A stretch of 64,000 bases of DNA, taken from the NCBI RefSeq assembly GCF_965638725.1, contig NC_134950.1, forward strand, positions 167,757,353 to 167,821,352, written 5' to 3'. The translations under genes were made by a program, and so were the position numbers. Position 1 is the stretch's first letter. Each line of letters begins with the position of its first letter. Below, in pieces: positions 1 to 12,300 of the stretch. This stretch comes from Aptenodytes patagonicus. Lineage: Eukaryota; Chordata; Aves; Sphenisciformes; Spheniscidae. The notes below the pieces were generated by a model. That model was not told the DNA's origin. It saw only the letters and a list, made by a program, of their open reading frames with translations, and made no database searches.

Positions 1-112
1 TTCTACTTCTTGTGCAGAATATTTGTTCTTCTGTTGCCATCTCCTTATGTTTCCCCACTTGGAGGTTCTTCTACACACAGGGCAAGGCTGTCTCTGCTGT
101 GTCTCTACGCAG

Positions 113-212
113 CACCGAAGGCATAGGGGCCCTGGGTACCATCACCATGCAAGCAATTAGTAACAACACAACCGTGATGATCATGATTGTGTTCACATCA
201 GAACACAGACGG
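113..212 (+). other. exon-like 100-bp block, unassigned
   Basis: The block is preceded by a pyrimidine-rich acceptor (tctctgctgtgtctctacgcag, ending at 112) and followed by a good donor (CGG|gtaaga at 213). It is open in one frame (reading TEGIGALGTITMQ...). In mammals MINDY4 lies upstream of AQP1 on the same strand, so an exon of a neighbour is conceivable, but the peptide does not look like the MINDY4 C-terminus I know. It may be chance. Confidence 0.15.
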
Positions 213-1658
213 GTAAGATTGGCTAATAGCTCCACACATCTCTTTTAGATGTGCATTTTCCCTGTTAAAGACAGTTTTTGTCTTTAATTTATTTCAGATG
301 ATTTTTTTTTCTTTTCTGTCTGAACGACAATTTTATTGAGCTGTTGTGACATTGAGTTCCAAAATATGAAATGAGGGGTGAGTAGTAGTTATGAAGATAC
401 CAATGGAGAGTCCCAGGATGAAAATATAAGTGCATTAACTAACTTTCAAGGGGGATGACAAACCTGCTGCTCTCAAGGCATGTTTAATTTGTGTGTTGTT
501 CACGTATGCCTCTGGTCAGACTAAAGGTCTTGCTTGCCTGGTACCCTGTCTCTGGCACAGGCCAGTCAGGGATACCTAGAGGACACTGTAGAAATCATGG
601 AAGCATTTTGCAATACTTCCCCAGCCTATTTTCCTGGCTTCTAGAAATTTTCCTTTGAGGGATTCCTTCTCACCTTATCAGTACTGGTACAGAGGTTGTT
701 TGGTTATCCAGACCCTAATTGTAGGAAGAAGTGAGTAAAGAGGGAATTTCCTGTGGACACAGCTGAATATCTAGGCAGATCCATCCCACAGGTGCCAATC
801 TGGGACACATGGAAACTCTTGTAAACTATTCATAGAGCTCTGCTTTCCCTAGTTCCCTGAGGTGTGTGATATATGCCCTGTGTCTTGGGCATCTGCTTGG
901 CAGGACCAGAGAAGCTGGTCACTTAAGATCTTCAAGTCTCAGAGACTGTTTGCAGTAAATAAAAAGTTTCACTGAACAGAATACAACCAGCATCAATTGT
1001 ATTTTGTATTAAAATTCCACCACGTACCAAGTTTGGCTAAATTTGATTTTTGATTTGTCTGTCACATGGTTCCTCATTGAAGTCCCACTGTAATTAGAAA
1101 GGTAAAACCAATAATTAATTTGTTCCCATTTCTTTGCTTTTTCCTTTTTTCACTGGTACAGTACTGTTGTGTAAGTGTATTATAAAACAGAAGGAAATAA
1201 AATTGGTTATATGGAAAATCAAGAACATCTGCTGTCTAGAAAGAATAAGAACTTGGGGATGACAGGTTGCAGACATCTGGATTTTTATTTAAACAGTCTT
1301 CAGCTTTGTATCTGAATCATCTTTTGAAAGCTGAATATATTTTAAAAACCCTTATTGATGGTCTAATACTATCCAGGTGCATATTTGATTTTATCTTCAT
1401 ACTAATATATTGTCCAAGTGAAAAAGCCTTGAATTAATTTAAGCACAATTTAGAAGCTGACACCAATGCATTAAAGTAAGAAGAGGGAGAAAAAAGAGGA
1501 GGTAGCTAAGTAGGCTGATTTTAAATACCCGTCTTTCAAGACTTGTGCCTGGGGACTTCGTTTCTGACTCTGGATCAGATTTTGCGTAGTTTGAAGTCAG
1601 AGCAAACCCCCTGATTTAAAGGTGAAGGTACCACCAGCCGTTAAAGCAGGCAGAGATC

Positions 1659-1855
1659 TGATAACGCAGGGGTTAATCTGAGGCGTGTATACAAGTCCCG
1701 CTGTGATAAAACCAGGGACAGTTAGACCTTTTGCTCCCAAAGGCACTCTGGCACTGCTGAGAGATTCATTTTGTCTGCAAAATCAAGCATGTAATTTCCC
1801 TTCTCCCTCGCTCTCCCCTTCTGTCTCTGTCTCCGGCCGGTCCTGTGACTCAGCA
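1659..1855 (+). promoter_or_regulatory. candidate erythroid-type regulatory cluster (two GATA motifs and an NF-E2/MARE-like site)
   Basis: TGATAA occurs at 1659-1664 and again at 1704-1709. TGACTCAGCA, a good half of the MARE/NF-E2 consensus, occurs at 1846-1855. The cluster lies 1.07-1.27 kb upstream of the AQP1 start codon. GATA1 and NF-E2 motifs together are typical of red-cell enhancers, and AQP1 is a red-cell membrane protein in many vertebrates. The motifs are seen; the function is inferred. Confidence 0.35.
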
Positions 1856-2798
1856 GCAGCAGCCCGTCTCCCTGGTGACAGCCAGGACAGCTGACCTTCA
1901 GCAGAGTGGTGTGAGATGGGCTTTCACTGCAGGACATGGGCTAGGAAGCCCCCAGATTGGCCTTTTTCCTGCTGGTCAGGAGGAGTGCGTGAGAGCAAGC
2001 CTGGGGAAAAACCCTGAGGCACCTCTGTGTTTGAAAGGAAAAAAGCGCAGAAATGAAGTAAACTTAAAAAAAATTTAAAAACCCAAACAAACAACCCCAA
2101 ATCATCTGCCCCTTAGCATCAAAATCGCATCCATATAAAGATTCCAGCTTACTTGCAGCGTTATGTCAGATTTACACGGTGGCCACGGAGATTAAAACTG
2201 ATCCCTACTATTCATCAGTTAACACCAGCTTGTGTGAGCCTGTGTAAATACGTGTGTTCGTCCGTACAGCCACCAGGCTTGGCATCAGAAACAAGTCCGA
2301 GTCTCCACCGAGCCAGCGGAAGAGACATTTCTACCTGTTTTCAAATGAAACAGAGGTACTTAAGTCTCTAGAGTGTGGATTTAGTTGTCAGTTTTATTTC
2401 CTACTTTCGGATGTCATCTGCCGCTGGTGAAGCTGAGTGTGAATAACTTACCAGCCTGCACCAGATAACTTTGCTTTTTGTTTCAGTCCAGCTCAAGACA
2501 GAAATCCCGTAAAAGCTTTCCCTCTAATCCGTGTGCTGAATGATGATGCAGGAGTTAAAGGAGTGAGGGTAAAATTCCTGAGGCACTCCTAAAGGCTTTT
2601 CAAAGGATTTTAAAAAGCCTCTTAAAAACGGCAGCAAAGATCGAACGCTGTTAAGGGAGGGGGGGAAAAAAAAAAAAGGGAAGAAAAAACTTTGGCAGGC
2701 ATGCAGTGTCTTACATCAATCTAGCAGTCAACCTCTATGTAGATGTCCTTTCCTCCTTTTGTGCAACACCCCTTCCCTCCTACAGACCACCCAAAGCC

Positions 2799-2807
2799 CT
2801 ATAAATA
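2799..2807 (+). promoter_or_regulatory. AQP1: AQP1 TATA box
   Basis: CTATAAATA lies about 125 bp upstream of the start codon, with CCACCC (a possible KLF/Sp-type site) just before it at about 2787-2792. Transcription would start near 2830, giving a roughly 100-nt 5' leader that is very purine-rich (GGGA/GAGA repeats, about 2868-2928). Mammalian AQP1 also has a TATA promoter. Confidence 0.7.
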
Positions 2808-2928
2808 ATCCAAGGACTGTATTTTTTCTCCAGATTTCTCTTCAGACCTCAAAGGAAAAATATCAGGCAAGGGAAGGGAGAGAGGGAGAAGGGAAAGTGA
2901 GGAGGGGAGAGAGAAAGAGAGAGGAAAG

Positions 2929-3318
2929 ATGGCTAGTGAATTCAAAAAGAAAATCTTCTGGAGGGCAGTGGTGGCTGAGTTCCTTGCCATGACCCTTTTT
3001 ATTTTTATCAGCATTGGCTCGGCTCTGGGTTTTAGCTTCCCAGTGGTGGGCAACAAAACGTCAACAAGGTCTCAGGACAACGTGAAGGTTTCTCTGGCTT
3101 TTGGGTTATCCATTGCTACCATGGCACAAAGCGTGGGCCACATCAGCGGTGCACACCTGAACCCAGCTGTGACCCTGGGCCTCCTGCTGAGCTGCCAGAT
3201 CAGCATCTTCAAGGCGCTCATGTACATCATTGCCCAGTGCCTGGGGGCAGTCGTGGCCACAGCTATTCTGTCGGGAGTCACGTCCTCTCTCCCAAACAAC
3301 CTCCTGGGGCTCAACTCT
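2929..3318 (+). CDS. AQP1: AQP1 coding exon 1 (residues 1-130)
   Basis: Begins [18 protein letters not shown] and encodes the N-terminus, helices 1-3 and the first NPA half-helix. The donor is TCT|gtaagt at 3319. Loop A (about residues 35-50, [16 protein letters not shown]) is two residues longer than in human and keeps the N42 sequon. The in-frame reading past the donor ends at TAA 3334-3336, so an unspliced message would stop at once. Confidence 0.98.
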
Positions 3319-6300
3319 GTAAGTAGAAACGTTTAATTCCTCCTTCATTTTTTTTCGAGTAGAACTGTACACCTGTAATCCACTAAAGATGGGGGGGGGG
3401 GGGGGCTGTGTCGCGGTGATGGTGGTGCTGATGGTCACCTCAGGCAGCCAACTGCTTATTGTAGCAGGGGATCCGGTCCTGACTGATACCGGGATGGATC
3501 TATATCATAGGGACGGTCCTTCCTCCCCACACCCATTTCAGAGCTTTGAGACATTATGGTCACGATCGGTATTGCTTATGTTCAATTTTGTACATCCAAG
3601 TTGCTGAAAGGTGCCTTTTGACACCAATTTAACACTGAAATCACTGGCAGTTGCATGATCGAGACCCTTTCGTGGTTCTGAAGGTCTCAGGTAACATGCT
3701 GATTAATGTGCATATACCAATGTTGTTTTCGCTTGTGTGAATGTGGTTCTTTTTCAATACCTGATTAATGGTTTGTGTAACCTGATGATGACTGCAATGA
3801 AAACTTATGGGAACAGTGAGAGAGATGTGTAGCAAGAGAAACCCTATCACCAAAGCTGTGAGCATTACCTGTTGCGTTAGGCAGAGTGCTCAGATCCTGC
3901 CTGACACAGAATCCCAGCTGCACTTTCTGTGTGTTTCTCCTTTTGCTGTGCAAAAATGGGAAACCCCCTGAATTCTCAGGTGTAGACTGGAGAAAGATGT
4001 GAGGCAGGTACATTTAACAGGGGTGCAGGTTTCAGCTCTCTCCCAGCCAGGTGCTCACATCATGCTGCATAAAAACTGCCTGGCCACAACTCCTCTTCCT
4101 CAAAATGTTGTCATTTTGCTGTTGTCGTCGTACCGTAACAGGAGAAAAAAGTATTGATGCACTTTTAAACTTGAAATCGTCCCACCGTCAGAGGCAGTGC
4201 TACAGCCACTGAATTACAGAGAGTACTATAAATGGAAATTGCCTTCCAGTCACTTATTTCACCTGATTCTGTTAAGAACAAGTACTTCACATCTTTTCTA
4301 TGGCCCCTTTCTTGCAGAATATTCCTCACTGCAGTTTGAAACTTGAGCTAATTTGAAATCTTATGCCTGTTTGAAGTCACAGGGATATTTGGGACGTAAA
4401 GCTGCAAATACAATATCCCTTCAGAAATCATTTAGGCAAAAGGGGAAGAAAGGGTCAAAAACATTAAATTAACAAATAAAGTAATTTGGTTTTGCATGCT
4501 GTGGCATTATAGTTAATTCAGAAAATGAGGCAGTTTTTGAAAACATAATAAAATCTGATATTAAGAAGGTGATTCCTGAGCAGCTTAGTATCTTCCACCC
4601 TCGTGTTACTCTGTGAGATGGCTGCTTACCTCCCTTGAGCCAGGTGCCTGCAGGTATTCCATCGTGCCACCGTTTCGGAAATTTTCATGGGTTAATCCAA
4701 AACATTTTGGGGAAGAAGAGCGAATCATTTTATTAACTCCAGAAGGCGCTGGCTGTGTGTGTGGTACGTGATCTTTTCCTCTGAAACCACTGGCAGAGGG
4801 AACTGCTCAACCGCATGGGACAGGGTATCCGCCCAAGTGGTTTCCTCGAGAGGTCCAACTGCCATTAAACACGGGAGGTCTGGTTTCAGTAGCACTTGCG
4901 TTTGGTCTTTCCCTTTTGCTTGCCACAAAAGCTGACGGCCGGCTCCTTCCTCTATCCAAAAGCCCTGAAACTGTCCGTCTGCAAAGGGGGTGTAGACGAT
5001 CACCCCAGACTCTTCTTGCTCCTCAGTCAGTAACTCTCCAAGCTACAAAGATATAATTCAGAGCTCTGCACAAGGACATCTGAGAAGAGAAGAGCCTATG
5101 GGGACAGATGGAAAGATGAGGAAAGATCAGTGCAGTCACTGATTTTAGTAAGCTTAAAAGAATGCTTCATGAATCTCAAAAATTGCATGTTAGGGTGGAA
5201 GCCTTGTTCCCCCTCCAGGAACACCTCTGGAATTCAATCAAATGCATCATTTTCCAGGCCATCAAATACACTCTAGGCAAAACCAGATAGTGTAAGTCTC
5301 CATCATGCCTATTTTACAAATCTGGTAACACTTTCTGTGCATGAATTAATGAATAAAATGGTTCCTAAACACTGTGAAAAGCCCTGGTCTCAGTGCTTGT
5401 CATTGTCAAATACTCAGAATTTTGATTTTTTATTTTCTCTTTCACATCCAGTTATAAATGTTGTGGCCAGAGGAGCAGAGAGGAGATCTCCCAGGGGATG
5501 GGGAGGGCAGCAGCTGTTCTTCTCCCTTGCAAGAAAGAGCTAAAGAGGAAAGCAAATCCATTCATTTCCCACTGACAAGCTGTGACTGTCTGGGGAGGGG
5601 AGGTGAGGGTTGAGGGGGGAGTCGGGTCTGAGCCCGACGCAGGGGAGAATGGCAGAATGGCTGTCCTCGTGCAGAGCCGATCACAGCGGGCATATCCCGA
5701 AACCACAACCCAGCACCAAGAGCACACTGCCTCCTTCAGCGAAGAGACGATAAGGAGGAACCACAGAGATTCCCTTTTATGTCATGCTTGTTAACCTGAG
5801 GGCAGGGAGGGGAGGGACAGAGCTGGCATCCCCGCCAGCTGCTTTGTCTTCCTGCCCTTCCTGTGGAAAACGAGGTGCAGATTCACTGTTGAGAAAAAGA
5901 ATACAAAGAACGAGAGTGCTGTTTGTTTGGCAAGGTGGGGAAGAGGGCTTGGACGCCCGTGACTGTGTCCTCTGTTCTGACCCTGCCGTGCTCTTGGAGG
6001 GGTGTTTTTAACAGGAAAAATGTGGTGGGAGCAGTTTAATGGAGTCAGTGGCTATCCAGTGTCCCCAGTGGATACTGTGTGGGATTGCATGCCTGAACTT
6101 AGATTTATCCTGCCCAGCTGTAGGTCCTGCACTGAGGGGCCGAGCGAGGAACCCATTTCAATAGGCTCCTCTCTAGTTCACAGAGAAGGAGAGACAAAGA
6201 GAGGTACTTCGGCCTTTAGATCTGTTGACTTGTCCTCCAGAGACAGCCAGCTCTTCTTTGACATGATGAGGCTCCAGGCTTGGGAGCCTCTGTTAAGTAT

Positions 6301-9300
6301 CCAAAATGAAGTGAGATGAATCTGTGCCTTTCTCATTGCCGAAAGGGAAAAAGGGAAACACAAGCAAATGAAGCACAAAAAACAGCCATGGAAGGTGCCA
6401 GGCTGAAGAGAAGGAAGGGAGAATGAGAAAGCAGGATGCTCCTTTAACACATTCAATATTAAGGTCTGTTTTATACTAAGACAAACAAAACATTTACATA
6501 TGAAGAGTTTGATCCAAACTTTACTGAAGTCAATGGAAATATTTTTAGTTACTTTGGCTGGTTCTGAATGAGACATTCTGGGCAATATTCAGAGAGGTAT
6601 TAAGATTACTGAATCCTTTTAAGACACTTAACTTCCCATATATTTTAGTAGTGGTGTGGGTGCCAAAGTAAAAACTTCGAGAATTGGAAAAGCTGAAAGA
6701 GGAGTATGCAGTGTGTTTGTTGTTCTAAAAATTTAAATATTTTTCCTTACATCATCTTGTATCTTTTTTTGTCAACTGGATTACTACGTTACAAATTTCC
6801 ATTAGGTAAAACTGGAAGAATAGAGAATACCTAATCCAAAATGCACTCATCTGCCAGCATAGCTGGCTATTGTCTAGTGAGGACAGATCTGTAGTTTGGA
6901 TAATGGAAGAAACTATTCATCACGGGCAGTTAATGACCAACAAAGAGCTCAAGCAGGAAAGGCGGGTGAGAGGAGACTTCTGTACTGTAAGGTAACACAA
7001 TATTTGCAGTTCAGCAATGACTATCTCAAGAACTTTTATCAAGCTTTTAAAAACATGCGGAGAAAATCTCTTTAGCTCTTTTTTCTTTTTTTGGTAAAAA
7101 GAATCAGAGTTTGTGAAAAATGCAGACACTGTTTTACAAGTTCATAATTTCTGTATTTTGGCATACTGATCAGAGTGCCAGGAAATGTGCCCCCTAAGTC
7201 TCAGGGCTACAATTTGGAAACTATTTGAAACCTCTGCCTCAAAGTTTATGATGAAAGAAATTATTTTTAAAGTTATAAGTGGATCAAAAATTGCAGGCAA
7301 GGAAAACAGGCCAGAACGTAGCGTTGCTCAGGGTAGATAAAGAGAAAAGAAAAACAACCAAGAATAACAAATAGAAGGACTTGGTTTTAAAAAACACTCA
7401 GTGGACTCATAGATGTTGTTTGTGTAACTGAAGAACTTTCTGGAAAAGCCAGAAGAGATCTGTGGTCAGTGGATTCAGAGGTCTGGAGTGTTTTCTTAAG
7501 ACAGGTGAATAGTCATATAGATACCACTCCTGGAGTGTGGAAAGTCACTTGTTTCTGGAACACCCTTTGGATTTCCAGCGTGATTGGCTGTGTCTCTGCC
7601 CCTACTGCTCAGCAGAGTGTCCCCAAAGTTGGATCATCTGTGGCAGAAGGATTGGTGCACGTAAGGGTGCAAAGCCCTTTGGTGATAAACACACAGTGGC
7701 CATCTCCAAATCCTTTCTCAAAGACAGGGAGAAAGGAGCCCTTTGCTGTCCTTGATTCTTCATACCAGGGCAGTATCTGGTACTTTGAGACACCTTCCAC
7801 CCTCACCAAAGTCACACTACAGAATGAGTCCCCTTTCCATAAGTAAGCCCACTTAGCTGGATTGTGGTCCAGCAGCAGCAGAGCATCTTTGAACCCCTAT
7901 GCTGGAGATGGCTTTTTTGCTCTGCTGTCTAAGTGTCCCCCAGCTCCAGCCCTATTCTGCTACTTGGGAAAGCTGAAAGCTGGACAATCTCTTGTCTCCA
8001 GGAGATTGGAGCATAGGATGGGGCATTCGATGTGTGGATCCTTAGCTTCTGCAGATGTATCATCTTATCCCTAGCACATCAGTGCTGGTGATTTTTCTCC
8101 CAACAAATTTCCAAAGCACAGAGATGTCTAGTGCAAACATAAAATTGCCCCTGCACTGGGAGTTCCCTTTCATAAAGTTGAGACCTGCCACACCTTTTAA
8201 TGGTGTGTGGGGGTCAGTACTGATGTTTTTATCCTGATATTCCTCACTGAATCTTTCCCATCCTTTAGAAAGTTGCCTCAGAGGGGATCACAGACAGGAA
8301 TCACCAGACTCCCCACATTTGGTCCAAACCAGTGCACCAGTGGTGGCCCTCTGACCATGGGGAGCTGGACTTGCATGGTTGGCCTTGATGACTCGGTGTT
8401 TACTTTGCAATTTCCCTCTCTTTTTGTGCCCGCGCCTTATGAGTCTGTTCTCCTCCAACCTCAAATTAAACAAAGTTGGGTTGAGTTGGAAGAACTTTCA
8501 AAATAAACTGAGAGCTTGACAGTGTGAGTGGACAATTGAGTAACTGATGCTGCTTTTCCTCTGAGTCAGTATGGAAAATTGCAGTTCCAGAGATGCTGCT
8601 GGATGGACGAGACATATGCAGCTGAGTTCCTGACCTCTAGTGCTTATTAAAAATCCTTGGATGCCTTTTCTCAATGCAGATTATATACTGTGCCTTTCTC
8701 AAGTTTCAATACAGTGAGCTTCATTCTCCTTGTTACTGCCCTCTGCCCTCCCTGTTGTCAATCCAATGTAGGTTTCTCCTGCCAACCTTGCCTATGCTGG
8801 GACATCTGTGTTCTTAAGCACTCGAGCTTCTACAAGGGACCAGAAGTTGCTGCATTTTTAGAGTGAGTAAAATGGTTCCTGTACATGAGATCAGTCTGGG
8901 ATTTTTATTTCTTAACAAAGAGTACCACAACAATAGCTCATTATTCAATTTCAGTTTTGCAGCAGCAGTCTTTTATGGCATGCCAGCATTGTATTGAATC
9001 GCATCAGGCCGGGGAGGTGGAACACAGGAAAGGCACCTGCTCAAAACTGGCCATAGTCTTGGCCGTTTTCTAATGTGTTCACACAGTGACAGCAGAAACA
9101 TCTGGGCTGAGGTGTAAACCTGATGGTTATCACCCATCCTCCAGAACATTTGGGGATAACAGGGCTTATAGCTCTAATCCTTATCTCAGGTCTCAGCAGT
9201 TATTTCTTATTTCCATTTCTACGAAGATTTGCTTAGTGCTTCTGCTCCATAATCATATAGCCATGCCCTGAGCTTTTGGCGGAGAGCACTCAAGGATGCA

Positions 9301-12300
9301 GCAGGGTGGCCATTTCTGGCACAAGGCAAGGCCCTCAGTGATCATCCACCTGCACACCAGTCTTTTGGTGCTAGAATAGAGTGGTTCAAGTGGGTTTTAT
9401 ACCATGAACTGGGTCCACATCCAGACGATCCAAGGATGACTGGTGCAGTGTTTGAAAAATACTCTGCAAGCCTCACATTAAAGGTCCTCTTTAAATAGAA
9501 ATGATAGAAATTGATGAAAGGGGTGCACAGAGGGTTGTGAAATAATGAGTTGCAATAGACCTAAAAACATTATTAATTAGGTAGATTGGTTAATATTGTA
9601 ATTCAAATGGAGTCATGCTGGGATTTTTTGGAGAATAAATTTTTTCTGTGTTTGACCAGCTGTCAAACTAAGTAGGATTAAGTATGAAATCTAAGGAAAT
9701 TCATTTTGCCACCACCCTTCCTGACTGGTGAATAAACAGTTAAAATTGTTTTTCTTTCCTTAGCATTCTATGTATTATGCCATATGTATTTGGATATTTT
9801 GTGTGTATGCGTATACACACCTCCACACATACTCACACTCGCACACCAGAGACAGATAGACGGATAGGTAGACAGACAGACAGATGATAGAAAGTTTCTT
9901 TAGATGAGGTAAACCCTAATTTCATTTCCTAATTTAAATTCACTAGAAATTTTTAAAAAAGGAATCTATTAGTGGGTGTCGATTCTAAATCAAGATCTGG
10001 CATGGCGAGAACCACAGCCTGAGGACAAATGGAAATTTCCACAGCAAACATGAGAATTAATACTATGGATCTCTTCTGGTTAAATTGATGCAATGGTGAA
10101 AGCAACATGTAAGTCCTTGTAACAGGGTTTGTACTTCAGCAGATAATTTGAACCTTTGGGCGGGTCGAGAATAGCATTTCTTTAATCAGAGAATCCTAAA
10201 GAATGTCACTGTCTGGGTTGTATATAGCTACCTTTAAGAGAAGCATTTTTTAAAGCAAGGATACTAAACCACATCACAAGTACTAAAGGAAGAAAAAATA
10301 TCCCTTGAAAGATTTCCTGTTTGTCTCAAGAGGAAATTGCCTGTTTTCTTTAGAGCAGTAGTACGTTTTTGCTTAATTGTCCATGCTCCGGCCTAATTGA
10401 GAGAATTCGATAACAGATCTTTACCTGGTATCACAACTGAAAATGTCAAAGAAATCTTTATTCTTAGAAAAATCTCCACTCTGGAGTTAGGGAAACCAGA
10501 TCAAACTATTGTGCTTGTGCTCAACTTCATAGATAGCAAAGTATCTGCATGTTATGATGTGTCTTCATTTCTCAGTTTCTGTATTTCCCTGTCTTTAAAT
10601 CGTTGTCTCTATTACAAATATGCAGAGGCAGAGGCACCCTTTTCATTGTGGGCTGATGCAATACCTGACACAGAGACATCATGGTCTGTGGCTGTGCTCC
10701 TCAGTACCTCCAGAGTAATATTAATACCAATGTCATGGAGCAAGTGAATGCCTCCTGGGTTTTTTTCTGGCCTCGCTGGGAGCAGCATGTGTATTTATTC
10801 GTGTGCAACCTAATGGGAAAGTACTGCTCTTTCTGGCATCCAGAGCCAAAGCTAGTGCTAGCGTTTAACTGCTGCAACTCCACTGAAGTCAGTGAGATCT
10901 GAGGCTAAGGCACAGCGTTAACATGTTAAATCAAATATACAGGGCCCTACAGGCATCCTGGAGGAAACTCTATGAACAGCAGGAGGGCAAAAATGTTTCC
11001 TGAAATCTCTGCAAGAGTATTCTCTTTTGGCATTTGTGGACCAGAAAGGAGCAAAGAAATCCTCCGTGTACGTTCCCGGTAGAGCCCCGTGCATTCCCTC
11101 TCCAGGAACCACTGAGAAGTACCACAGAAAACCAAACTTTTCCAGGCTCTTGACACTACTTCTGTGCCAAGTGAAGTCAATGAACGCTTTCAAAGCAGAA
11201 CTGTGGCACATGTTTCCTTACACGTATACACACAATTTCTCCTGAAGTTAATGATGACTGTATTTGGACTGAGGAATGAATAAAGTCAGTTTTGGCCTCT
11301 TTTCCTTCCTTTGATAAGACTTCTTGCTTGATGAATGAGGTGGAGAAATGAAGGAGCTGGAATTGTTGCCCTAATTCCTGAAATCCATTGCACGTATTCA
11401 GAGCTGTTTTTTAACTCCATGGAAATGCCAAATCTTCAGTGCTCTGCACAAGACCGACTGTATGAACTACCTCAGACTTGGAAAGTTTGAAAACTTCACA
11501 GGTTAGCTGGAGCGTTTGTCTAGAAGTATAACATGAGTCTAGGAGTATAATGTGAATATCACTTTGGTGCAATTGCCAACAACCATACTGTGAGGTTTCT
11601 GCAAATCCAGCTAGTTATTCCAGTAACAACATGGAAAGGAAGATTTTATTAGGCTCAAAATTCAGATATGCCCAAAATTCCCCATTGAAAGGCTATCTCC
11701 TTCTGGGCTGACAATACAGGGGATCATAAATAGCTCCCTGGTATAAATGAGTGCTTCAAAAGTGTTACTGAAAATGAAGTATTTACTTGGGTTTTGCTGG
11801 GTAAAGAAGAGAAAAAACAACGCATCATTTCCCATCCTCTGAACAGAAGTTGTTTATTTCTCAGCAGCAAGATTTAAAAAAAAAAATGTTTCCCCAAAGC
11901 AACTTTCCCAGAGGCACATCAAAAAGTAAAAGTGTAAACGAGACAAATGGTCTATCTCTAACTAGCTCTGCTAAATGGAAGTCCTATAGAGGAATTGACT
12001 TTTACTGTCTGTCACTGGCGTCACATGTAAACTTTATGTGCTCTGGTTTTATATAAATGAAACCATCGCTCTTCTCTTTATGGCATACCAGGCTGCTGCA
12101 ACACAAAGCCCTGGCTAGTTTCTCATCAGCCTGAAGATAGGGTGGGAGGTTAGTCTTGTTCCTGGAGGGTGTCTGCTGTGCTTTGGGAATTGAATGAGTC
12201 CCCTTTAGAGCTCTTAAGGCTGTATTTATAGGAAGGATAGTCTAGCAGAGGACAATATGTTTTGTCCCTAGGTTCTGCTGAATGCTTCTATTGTTGATCT

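Larger units (their letters stand above)
1..2790. other. 5' flanking region of AQP1, mostly no recognisable feature
   Basis: No coding region with recognisable protein similarity was found here; the short open frames do not resemble known families. AT-rich to about 1500, then more GC-rich from about 1780 to 2300, towards the AQP1 promoter. It contains the weak exon-like block at 113-212 and the GATA/NF-E2 motif cluster at 1659-1855, listed separately. A G-run followed by an A-run lies at about 2655-2680. Confidence 0.6.

Noticed and set aside
3072-3438. Minus-strand frames over AQP1 exon 1
   Set aside because: Shadows of the real AQP1 exon in other frames.
7469-8506. Cluster of overlapping frames up to 125 codons
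   Set aside because: Both strands and several frames are equally open, there are no motifs and no splice context; likely just a GC-richer intron stretch.
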